Below, piece by piece: positions 43,646 through 50,878 of a stretch of DNA of 64,000 nucleotides (the stretch's first letter is position 1; each line of letters opens with the position of its first letter). A program made the position numbers and the translations under genes. A model generated the notes under the pieces. It was not told where the DNA came from. It was given only the letters and a program-made list of their open reading frames with translations, and did no database searches. Origin of the DNA: an uncultured Clostridia bacterium (GTDB taxonomy: Bacteria > Bacillota > Clostridia > UBA1381); assembly GCA_934462715.1 (NCBI GenBank), contig CAKSIJ010000002.1, positions 124,001 through 188,000 on the forward strand. The letters are read 5' to 3'.

Positions 43646-44914
43646 TTATCCGAACAACACTATTATAAACTGCGAAACAAGCACAACCGCAAGCAATGCA
43701 ATAGGATATGTTGCTGCATAAGCAGAAGCAACGTCCTCTGTTTTTGCAACGTGAATAAGAGTTCCGAGCGCCGGTGTACTTGTCATACCGCCTGTGATTG
43801 AACCGAGTGTATTCAAGAGGTTTAACTTCAATACCTTTGTTGCGATAATATATCCGATAATCATAGGCACTAAGGTCATGAGCGCACCGTAGAGGAAGTA
43901 TATCGGCTTAAAGAATTTGACAAAGTTGGCACCGCCGGCAACACCTGCGCCGATAAGGAATATCATAAGTCCCAATTCTCTTAAACATCCGAGAGTTGAT
44001 TTCTGCGGCATAATGTTAATCTTTCCAAAGTGCGAGAAGTGACCGAACACCAATGATGTAATCAGCGCACCGCCTGTTGTGGTGAGTGAGAAACAAGTAC
44101 CGGACAAGCCCTGTGATGTAAGCGGAATTTTAATGTTTCCAACCAAAATACCTATAAGAGCAGCCAAACCGAATGCGCCAAGACCCATATCGTCAATATC
44201 GATCAGATTTGCAATTGCAGCTTTTACGCTTCCGGTGTCAACACTCATAAGCTTTTTGCGTTCTTCTTCCATGTTTGCACCGACAATTTTAGGCATAATC
44301 TGAACAAACAAAACAACGCCGATAACACCGAAAAGATATGCTATACCGTAACCAACGGTAACGGCTGATTCAAGATGACTTGCTAAGTCCGTATCATATG
44401 AGAACACATTTTTAACCGTTTCCTTTGCAGCCGAGAATCCCGGTGTGGTTGTGAGTGATCCTGACAGCAAGCCGTCCATGATAGCCACAAATTCCTGCTG
44501 ATTTTCGGGACTCACATAATTTCTGCCGATCAAATAGCAGCCGACACAGGTCAAACCGCCGGCGAGAATTATAGTAACACCGAGCAATATGTACGATTTG
44601 AAATTATTTTTAAGGTTTTTAAAGAACTTTGGACCTGCTATAAATCCGACCGAGGTTACGAAAAACACAAGTCCGAGATTTTCAACTATTTTAAGACCGT
44701 TATGAGCAATTTCCGCACCTTTCAATGCGTCTGTAAGCTTGTCGTAAAAGAAAGCGCCGTACAAAAGCGAAACGACAAACACTCCTGCCGTACCGAGTGA
44801 TACGCCCTTGATTGTTATACGTCCCAAAAGATAACCCAAAGCAACAATTGTCATTATTGAAAATATCAAAAAGGATACATCCGATATTGATATTACTCCG
44901 TTAAATAAATGCAT
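43646..44914 (-). CDS. AAEx (aspartate:alanine exchanger) family transporter, candidate succinate exporter
   Basis: The product of about 422 residues consists of two homologous membrane halves of the Asp-Al_Ex type. Each half has the glycine-rich re-entrant motif: GLLSGSLTTTPGFSAA in the first and GSITGGMTSTPALGTL in the second. The regulatory TrkA-C domains found in many members are absent between the halves. The family includes AspT and SucE, the succinate exporter of Corynebacterium glutamicum. Encoded directly after frdA, it is most simply a dicarboxylate exporter or antiporter for succinate. ATG 44914 lies 7 bases after GGAAGGAAG and is preferred to a frame opening at 44932. Confidence 0.82.
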   Translation of the reverse strand: MHLFNGVISISDVSFLIFSIMTIVALGYLLGRITIKGVSLGTAGVFVVSLLYGAFFYDKLTDALKGAEIAHNGLKIVENLGLVFFVTSVGFIAGPKFFKNLKNNFKSYILLGVTIILAGGLTCVGCYLIGRNYVSPENQQEFVAIMDGLLSGSLTTTPGFSAAKETVKNVFSYDTDLASHLESAVTVGYGIAYLFGVIGVVLFVQIMPKIVGANMEEERKKLMSVDTGSVKAAIANLIDIDDMGLGAFGLAALIGILVGNIKIPLTSQGLSGTCFSLTTTGGALITSLVFGHFSHFGKINIMPQKSTLGCLRELGLMIFLIGAGVAGGANFVKFFKPIYFLYGALMTLVPMIIGYIIATKVLKLNLLNTLGSITGGMTSTPALGTLIHVAKTEDVASAYAATYPIALLAVVLVSQFIIVLFG

Positions 44915-44933
44915 AAATAAACTTCCTTCCAAA

Positions 44934-44948
44934 GCCGCATTCTGCGGC
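44934..44948 (-). promoter_or_regulatory. Short GC hairpin 5' of the transporter ribosome site
   Basis: On the minus strand GCCGC-AGAAT-GCGGC ends about four bases before GGAAGGAAG. It is another case of the hairpin plus ribosome-site arrangement. Confidence 0.45.
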
Positions 44949-45035
44949 CGTTAATTAAAATAATGTGATAATTACGGTTTTTTATAAAAATATACCGATT
45001 ATCGTTTAAACTTTACTTGTGAATAAACGCAAGAA

Positions 45036-45080
45036 AATTGCTCACAGTGCCAAAAGTTTCCAATGACACTGTGCGCAATT
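45036..45080 (-). terminator. Terminator after frdA
   Basis: AATTGCGCACAGTG pairs with CACTGTGAGCAATT (14 pairs with one mismatch) around a 17-base loop, followed by TTTCTTG on the minus strand. It lies 50 bases after the frdA stop. It separates the transporter at least partly from the hdr-flx-frd operon. The AT-rich 44950-45035 stretch may hold a promoter that I cannot assign. Confidence 0.7.
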
Positions 45081-45127
45081 CTTATTGGGCAATCGAAAAG
45101 ACTGTTCACAATTACCCATTATCCGTT

Positions 45128-46729
45128 TTAATTGAATTTACGTGCATAATCAGGCAACAGCTTCGGAGAAACTGCGTCTGTCTTAATGCCGGCGTCTTCT
45201 CTTTCCTTATCGAACTTATCAATGTGTGAAAGTGTAAGCTTTCCGACCTTTACGCTCTCAGCCTTAGCAGCCGCATTCTTACCGGCATTTCTTCCGAACA
45301 CGATAATGTCGAGAAGTGAGTTACCCATAAGTCTGTTTCTGCCGTGTATTCCGCCGACAGCCTCACCTGCAACGAACAGATTTTCAACGTTTGTTGTCAT
45401 ACCGTCAACACTAATGTCAAGTCCGCCGTTCTGATAGTGAAGTGTCGGATATACCAAAATCGGCTCTTTTCTGATGTCTATTCCGTAGCTCATGAACATA
45501 CGCATCATGGCAGGAATACGCTTTTCGATAGTACCCTCGCCGCCGATTGCTTCAATCATAGGAGTGTCAAGCCATACGGCTTTTCCGTCACCGGTATTAA
45601 CACCCTCATCTCTGTCGGAACATTCTCTGATAATCGAAGCCGCAGCAACGTCACGGGTTTCAAGCGGATGCATGAATACCTTACCGTCACGGTTTACAAG
45701 CTTTGCTCCCAACGAACGAACCTTTTCGGTTACAAGTGCGCCGAAAATCTGCTGAGGGAATGCCGCACCTGTCGGGTGATACTGGAGAGTATCGGCATAA
45801 AGAAGCTTTGCACCGACTCTGTAGCCGAGAACCAGTCCGTCAGCTGTTGCGCCGTAGTGGTTTGATGTCGGGAAGCCCTGGTAGTGCATTCTTCCGGCAC
45901 CGCCCGTTGCGATTATAACGGTCTTTGCACGCGCAACCATAAGCTCATGGGTTTCCATGTTCATGAGAACCGCACCTGCTGCATTTCCTTTTTCATCGAG
46001 TATCAATTCGATTGCAGATGTGAAATCAACAACCGGAATACCTCTGTTTAAAACCTCATCTCTCAGAGTTCTCATAATTTCAGCACCGGAATAATCCTTT
46101 GCTGCGTGCATTCTCTTTCTTGAAGTACCGCCGCCGTGAGTGGTAATCATTCTGCCGTCAGCGTCCTTATCGAACTCCACACCCAGATTGTTAAGCCATT
46201 GAATAGCCTCCGGAGCGTCGCAGACAAGCTTTGCAAGCAATTCTTTTTTAGCCGCAAAATGACCGCCGCCGAATGCGTCAAGATAGTGAATAGCCGGAGA
46301 ATCGTTCTCCTTGTCGGCAGCCTGTATACCGCCCTCTGCCATCATTGTGTTGGCGTCGCCTATTCTCAGCTTTGTAACTATCATAGCCTTTGCGCCGGCA
46401 TTGTCAGCCTCGATTGCAGCCGAAGCACCGGCTCCGCCGCCGCCGATAATCAGAACGTCAACGTCATATTTTACATCGTTGAGGTCAACGGAATCCGACT
46501 TAATTCTGCTCTTTGCCTGAAGCATTTCGCAAAGCTCGTGAGGTACAACCTCGCCCTTGTTAGGTCCGATTTCAAGCTTTGAAAATTCCTTTTTCTTGTA
46601 ATCGGGATGATATGCAGCAAGCAAATCATCTTTTTCCTGTGCGGTCATACGAACAGGCTCATATTTAATATTTTCCTCTCTGGCAGCTTCAACCGCCTTT
46701 AAGGATTCCTGAAATTCAGATGAATACAT
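45128..46729 (-). CDS. frdA: Soluble fumarate reductase flavoprotein subunit
   Basis: The 533-residue FAD protein has a GGGGAG dinucleotide fold at residues 96-101, behind an unusual ~88-residue N-terminal extension. Residues expected for fumarate/succinate chemistry are present: HPTG (318-321), Arg359 in ETRDVAA, His431-Tyr432 in HYQNGG, and Arg466 in the RNRLMGNSLLD block. At the position of the histidine that binds FAD covalently in SdhA/FrdA (RSHTxAAQGG) this protein has Asn127 in DANTMMAEGG, so FAD should be non-covalent. The long C-terminal domain of classic SdhA is shortened. No membrane anchor (frdC/D) is encoded, and the neighbours are FrdB and FlxABCD-HdrABC, so a soluble complex is inferred. 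Confidence 0.88.
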   Translation of the reverse strand: MYSSEFQESLKAVEAAREENIKYEPVRMTAQEKDDLLAAYHPDYKKKEFSKLEIGPNKGEVVPHELCEMLQAKSRIKSDSVDLNDVKYDVDVLIIGGGGAGASAAIEADNAGAKAMIVTKLRIGDANTMMAEGGIQAADKENDSPAIHYLDAFGGGHFAAKKELLAKLVCDAPEAIQWLNNLGVEFDKDADGRMITTHGGGTSRKRMHAAKDYSGAEIMRTLRDEVLNRGIPVVDFTSAIELILDEKGNAAGAVLMNMETHELMVARAKTVIIATGGAGRMHYQGFPTSNHYGATADGLVLGYRVGAKLLYADTLQYHPTGAAFPQQIFGALVTEKVRSLGAKLVNRDGKVFMHPLETRDVAAASIIRECSDRDEGVNTGDGKAVWLDTPMIEAIGGEGTIEKRIPAMMRMFMSYGIDIRKEPILVYPTLHYQNGGLDISVDGMTTNVENLFVAGEAVGGIHGRNRLMGNSLLDIIVFGRNAGKNAAAKAESVKVGKLTLSHIDKFDKEREDAGIKTDAVSPKLLPDYARKFN

Positions 46730-46780
46730 ATAATCATTCCTTTCCCGTGCCGCAGCACATAATCTTAAAATCCGTACAAA

Positions 46781-47455
46781 TTATTTCTCAATTTCTCTGT
46801 TGTTGTAAAGCTCTTTCATTTCCTCGATAGGCTTATCCATAAGAGCTTCGATTAAATCGGTAAATGTACCGTCTTTAATTTCCTTTACACGATTTTCAAG
46901 ATGCTGTGTTTTCGGTGCAAGATATTTTCCGTTAAGTCTGCGTGCAAGCATTGCAACCTGCGGATGTGAAATTCCGGCAGGACATCTTGAGGAACAAACT
47001 CCGCACATTACGCAGTCAAAAGATTCCTCGGCACACTTGTCAAATTCACCTCTCTGCGCATATGCGATATACTGCATAACGTTAAGGCTCTGTGTGCAGT
47101 TCTTTGTACAGGCATTACAGCCTACGCAGGCATAAATCTCGGGATAAAGCTGCATCATAATCTGTTCTGTAGGCTTAATCTTCTCGATATCGTAAACCTC
47201 TTTAACAAGAGGAAAGAACGGAAGTGTTGCCACATACATATTGTTTTCTACCTTTGTCTGACAAGCAAGACATGTTTTTAATTCTTTCTCACCCTTTATG
47301 CGGTAAATTGTAGCGCAGGCACCGCAGAAGCCGTTACGGCAGCCGCAGCCCCTAACCAGCTGATAGCCGGCATATTCCATAGCGCACATAATAGTGAGAT
47401 TATCCGGAACACTGTACTTTTTGCCGAACAAGTAAACATCTACCATATTCTCCAT
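46781..47455 (-). CDS. frdB: Fumarate reductase iron-sulfur subunit
   Basis: This 224-residue protein has an N-terminal plant-type [2Fe-2S] domain (Cys37, 39, 44, 47 and Cys62/65). Two CxxCxxCxxxC motifs follow (Cys110-120 and Cys148-158). Classic FrdB/SdhB has one [4Fe-4S] and one [3Fe-4S] cluster plus a quinone-facing site; here both C-terminal motifs are complete four-cysteine sets, as in quinone-independent homologues such as the FrdB-like half of methanogen thiol:fumarate reductase. The longer frame begins at 47521, but ATG 47455 lies 8 bases after AAGGAG and starts the domain. It should carry electrons from the Hdr module to FrdA. Confidence 0.88.
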   Translation of the reverse strand: MENMVDVYLFGKKYSVPDNLTIMCAMEYAGYQLVRGCGCRNGFCGACATIYRIKGEKELKTCLACQTKVENNMYVATLPFFPLVKEVYDIEKIKPTEQIMMQLYPEIYACVGCNACTKNCTQSLNVMQYIAYAQRGEFDKCAEESFDCVMCGVCSSRCPAGISHPQVAMLARRLNGKYLAPKTQHLENRVKEIKDGTFTDLIEALMDKPIEEMKELYNNREIEK

Positions 47456-47521
47456 AGTAATAACTCCTTGTATTTTATTTGGACAGCTGCATTTCAACCG
47501 CTGCCGTATTTGATTTATCAA

Positions 47522-48355
47522 TTAATATTCGTCCGGAAGCTCGTCTATTTCGTCACATCTGAATACCGGGCCGTCCTTACAGACGTATTTTGAACCGATA
47601 TTGCATCTTCCGCATTTTCCTATACCGCACTTCATTCTGAGCTCCATTGTGGTGTAGACCTGAGTCTTGTCAAAGCCAAGCTCCTGAAGTCCCGAAAGGG
47701 TAAACTTTATCATTATAGGAGGACCGCAAAGGACTGCTATTTTATCGGTGGTAAACCCAAGTTCCTTAACGTAGTTCGGAACGAATCCGACATGACCGTC
47801 CCATTCGGGCTGCTCCCTGTCTATGGTAAGGTGAACGTTTACACCCTCGTCCTTTGCCCATTCGTCGATTATCTCTTTATAATCAACCAAATCCTGCATT
47901 GAACGCGAACCGTAAACAATGTCAATCTTTCCGTAGCGATCTCTGTAGTGACGGCAGTAATTGATTACCGAACGAAGCGGTGCAAGACCGATACCGCCGG
48001 CAATAAACAGCATATCGTGACCCGCAAACTCGGTATCAACCGGGAACGGCTTACCGTAAGGTCCTCTTATAGTAATCTGCTGACCTGCCTCCATTGAATG
48101 AAGCCATTCGGTAACGCAGCCGCATTTTTTAATGGAAAATTCCATAAATTCGGTGTTGGTAGGCGATGATGTTATTGAGAACATAGCCTCTCCCACACCC
48201 GGGATTGACAGCATTGCGCACTGTCCGGGTTTATGCTCAAATGCCTTTTTTCCATCCGGAGTTACAACTCTGAAGGTTTTTACGTCCGGTGTATCAATTC
48301 TTATATCGGTAACAACGCCGATAACCGGAATCAAAGGCTCTTTTGTATCAACCAT
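47522..48355 (-). CDS. flxA: FlxA-like NAD(P)H-dependent flavoprotein
   Basis: The 277-residue protein of the ferredoxin-NADP reductase superfamily has an FAD-binding barrel (RGPYGKPFP near residue 98), a nucleotide-binding AGGIGLAPLRS loop (residues 119-129) and CGPPIMI. A C-terminal [2Fe-2S] site uses Cys243, 248, 251 and 259. Annotation tools may call it anaerobic sulfite reductase subunit B or hydrogenase gamma, which share this fold. Clustered with flxB, flxC, flxD and hdrABC it is the NAD(P)H-oxidising entry point of the Flx-Hdr complex. It is preceded by a 99-base gap with two hairpins, in contrast to the overlapping genes upstream. Confidence 0.87.
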   Translation of the reverse strand: MVDTKEPLIPVIGVVTDIRIDTPDVKTFRVVTPDGKKAFEHKPGQCAMLSIPGVGEAMFSITSSPTNTEFMEFSIKKCGCVTEWLHSMEAGQQITIRGPYGKPFPVDTEFAGHDMLFIAGGIGLAPLRSVINYCRHYRDRYGKIDIVYGSRSMQDLVDYKEIIDEWAKDEGVNVHLTIDREQPEWDGHVGFVPNYVKELGFTTDKIAVLCGPPIMIKFTLSGLQELGFDKTQVYTTMELRMKCGIGKCGRCNIGSKYVCKDGPVFRCDEIDELPDEY

Positions 48356-48375
48356 TTATCTTCATACTCCTTTCC

Positions 48376-48416
48376 TGCCTGTAGGCACGGAATACAGAGC
48401 AGCCGCTCCGTATTCC
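48376..48416 (-). promoter_or_regulatory. Two hairpins in the flxB-flxA gap
   Basis: A 12-bp stem (48389-48416, GGAATACGGAGC with GCTCTGTATTCC on the minus strand, one G-U pair) is followed by a short TGCC/GGCA stem at 48376-48387. The second ends just before the GGAAAGGAG site of flxA. The G-U pair is perfect only on the minus strand RNA. No T run follows, so stabilisation or processing of the downstream flxA-frdBA message is more likely than termination. Confidence 0.6.
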
Positions 48417-48454
48417 AAAACCCAAGCTGAAATTTGATATATTCAATTCATAAA

Positions 48455-49471
48455 TTACGCTTTTGAAAGCTTCTTCATTACCTTTACAATGTTCATCTGT
48501 ATAGGACATTTAGCAAGACATCTGCCGCAGCCTACGCATGAGAACAATCCGTCATTGTTTGTCGGATAATATACAAGCTTGTGCATAAATCTCTGACGGA
48601 AGCGTTCAAGCTGAGTAAGTCTGGGCTGACCTGCCGACATTTTTGTAAATTCCGAATACATACATGAATCCCAGCAGCGGAAACGCTTTACTCCGTGACC
48701 GGTGTTGAAATCCTTTATATCATAGCACTGACAGGTCGGGCATACGAACGTGCACGTTCCGCAGCCCAAGCAGGTTTCGGAAAGCTCGCTCCACTCGGGT
48801 GCATTGAAAAATTCATCGGTTTTTCCTGCACCGAAAGAATCTGCACTCAGATTCGCAAGCGGCAGTTTTTCCATTATTTCGTGAGTTGCTTTCTTCTGTT
48901 CCTCAACAGCCTTACCGTCTGCCTCCTCAGTTATGCTCTCAACGGATTTTAACAGATTTTCGCCCTTTTCGGTTTTAGCATCAAGATAAAGCTCGTCTGC
49001 CGTTTTGTGACATACAACATCGCCCTCTGGTTCTGCTGCGTCTATTCCGAAAGTTTTGCAGAAGCAGGTTTCAACAGGTCTTGTGCAGGCAACCGACACG
49101 ATAATTCCATGTTCACGGCGGTTCTGATAATATGTGTCGATCGGGTCTGCCAAAAATACTCTGTCAAGAATCTCAAAACTCTTAACGTCACAGGCACGGA
49201 CTCCGAATACCACAAAATCCTCGTTTTCACTTCTTGTATCTATAACCTCAATGTTCTTTCCGTCAACCTTGAAATCCATAAGGTTCTCGGTTTGAGGGAA
49301 GAAAAAGTCCTTTGCGCTTCTTACCGTATTCAAAGCGTCCGATAATTTTGCGCCGTTCTCCCATTTTTTGAAAGCAGCACCGTTATCGGTATCCTGCGGC
49401 ATATAAAGCGCCGCATTTCCGGCAATTGCCGCAAACAGGTTATCCAATTTATCCAAAGCTATTTTACGCAT
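48455..49471 (-). CDS. flxB: FlxB-like iron-sulfur subunit
   Basis: The 338-residue protein has an N-terminal domain with GVRACDVKSFEILDRVF, common to AsrA/HydB/FlxB proteins, and two C-terminal [4Fe-4S] motifs (CLGCGTCTFVCP and CVGCGRCLAKCP). It probably conducts electrons between FlxA and the rest of the module. The longest frame begins 19 codons upstream inside flxC. ATG 49471 follows GAGGTGA with good spacing and overlaps the flxC stop by 8 bases, so translation is coupled. FlxB and FlxC look like duplicated relatives. Confidence 0.84.
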   Translation of the reverse strand: MRKIALDKLDNLFAAIAGNAALYMPQDTDNGAAFKKWENGAKLSDALNTVRSAKDFFFPQTENLMDFKVDGKNIEVIDTRSENEDFVVFGVRACDVKSFEILDRVFLADPIDTYYQNRREHGIIVSVACTRPVETCFCKTFGIDAAEPEGDVVCHKTADELYLDAKTEKGENLLKSVESITEEADGKAVEEQKKATHEIMEKLPLANLSADSFGAGKTDEFFNAPEWSELSETCLGCGTCTFVCPTCQCYDIKDFNTGHGVKRFRCWDSCMYSEFTKMSAGQPRLTQLERFRQRFMHKLVYYPTNNDGLFSCVGCGRCLAKCPIQMNIVKVMKKLSKA

Positions 49472-50456
49472 TGCCGTCACCTCTTTCCACTGCCTCGCTT
49501 GGTTCTGCGTCCTCCGTTGTGTAGTCAACTATCGGCGCACGGCTGCCTACAACCGCACCTGCCTGATACTCGCCGTAGAGTCCGTCAATATCCTTTATAA
49601 ACTTACGGTTGAGCAAATGAAGCGGTATGTGCTGAGGACATACTCTCGAACATTCTCCGCAGTCGGTACATCTTCCGACAACATGGAAGGCTCTGATGAT
49701 ATGGAACATCTTTTCTTCAAATGAGTTTGCAGCAGCCTTATTCTCAACTCCCGATTCGGGATTGTCGAATACGCACTTTTCGCAGGTACAAGCCGGACAA
49801 ACGTCACGACAGGCATTACATCTGATGCATCTCGACAATTCATTCTGCCAGAATGCAAAACGTTCGTCGGGAGTCATCTTTTCGATTTTTGTTACCTCGT
49901 CAAATCTGTTAGAGTCGCATACCTCGCCGTCCTCACCCAAAAGCTCATCATATGCAACGTGCTTTTTGGACTTGCAGTTTTCGCATCTTTCGCTTAAAAG
50001 TTCCTTTTGAGATACGGTGATGTCGCCGTCATAGAGCGTGTGCAGTACAACGTTATCTCCGTCCTCTGTTGCGGACGTCAAGCCGTCAGCCTTTTCTTTA
50101 ACCTTTCTTACGTCAATCATTCCCTCGCACGGAACTGCAACAGCGTAAACCTTTTCTCTGTCAAATCTATGCTCGGTCAAAAGCTGATTGAAGCTGTAGG
50201 TATCGCATGGCTTTAAAAATACCAAAACCTTATTTTCGCTCTTTATTGTTTCTTTAACAAGGTACTTTGAAAAGTTAGCTCCGCAGAAGCTGTTCCATAC
50301 GAAATTTTTATCTATCTCCTCAGCCGAACGAAAAACAGCTGGGGTAATATCATAATCAAATTCGCCCTTTTGCCAGCCCATAACTCTGTCTACAGTGCCG
50401 TTTTCAAGTAATTCCTTTGCTTTATTCACGAGAATTTCACGTTCTATTTTTTGCAT
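49464..50456 (-). CDS. flxC: FlxC-like iron-sulfur subunit
   Basis: The 330-residue relative of FlxB has a FLKPCDTYSFNQLL motif, the CENCKSKKH site near residue 158 and two C-terminal [4Fe-4S] motifs (CIRCNACRDVCP and CTDCGECSRVCP). Similar proteins are often labelled coenzyme F420 hydrogenase/dehydrogenase beta-like or hydrogenase subunit B. In the Flx-Hdr cluster it is an electron-transfer subunit bridging FlxA/B and FlxD. It overlaps flxD by 13 bases and flxB by 8 bases. The C-terminal 40 residues are acidic and probably disordered. Confidence 0.84.
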   Translation of the reverse strand: MQKIEREILVNKAKELLENGTVDRVMGWQKGEFDYDITPAVFRSAEEIDKNFVWNSFCGANFSKYLVKETIKSENKVLVFLKPCDTYSFNQLLTEHRFDREKVYAVAVPCEGMIDVRKVKEKADGLTSATEDGDNVVLHTLYDGDITVSQKELLSERCENCKSKKHVAYDELLGEDGEVCDSNRFDEVTKIEKMTPDERFAFWQNELSRCIRCNACRDVCPACTCEKCVFDNPESGVENKAAANSFEEKMFHIIRAFHVVGRCTDCGECSRVCPQHIPLHLLNRKFIKDIDGLYGEYQAGAVVGSRAPIVDYTTEDAEPSEAVERGDGNA

Positions 50457-50878
50457 CGTAAATCCTCCAATCTCTTGTTTTCGCCGAGAGCAGCAACCTT
50501 TTCGGCAAAATCATTCATAGTAGCGGCAAACTTTGCACCCTCCGCAGCACTCACCCATTCAACACGGGTACGTTCTCTTTCAATGCCGAGAAAATCAAGC
50601 ATTGAGAAAAGCAGCGACATACGGCGTCTTGTGTAGTAGTTGCCGGACGTATAGTGGCAGTCACCGGGGTGGCAGCCGCAGATTATAACGCCGTCAGCGC
50701 CTCTTTGGAACGCTCTTAATATAAACATCGGATTAACTCTGCATGAGCAGGGTACTCTGATAATCTTTACGTCAGCCGGATAGTTTAATCTGTTGTTTCC
50801 GGCAAGGTCTGCTCCGGCATAGGAGCACCAGTTACAGCAGAATGCCACAATAAGCGGCTTATATTCGTTTACTTGCAT
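50444..50878 (-). CDS. flxD: FlxD/MvhD-like [2Fe-2S] protein
   Basis: MvhD-family proteins pass electrons into HdrA. The 144-residue protein has the complete cysteine set of the family: Cys14-Cys15-x2-Cys18 (FCCNWCSYAGAD), Cys44/46 (VPCSCRV) and Cys67, 69 and 74 (GVIICGCHPGDCHY). This pattern is highly specific. It overlaps hdrA by 10 bases and flxC by 13 bases, so synthesis is stoichiometrically coupled to both. Confidence 0.92.
   Translation of the reverse strand: MQVNEYKPLIVAFCCNWCSYAGADLAGNNRLNYPADVKIIRVPCSCRVNPMFILRAFQRGADGVIICGCHPGDCHYTSGNYYTRRRMSLLFSMLDFLGIERERTRVEWVSAAEGAKFAATMNDFAEKVAALGENKRLEDLRCKK

Noticed and set aside
47522..49471. Annotation of flxA/flxB as anaerobic sulfite reductase subunits (AsrB/AsrA)
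   Set aside because: The folds are related, but no siroheme subunit (AsrC) is present, and the genes are overlapped or flanked by flxC, flxD, hdrABC and frdBA.
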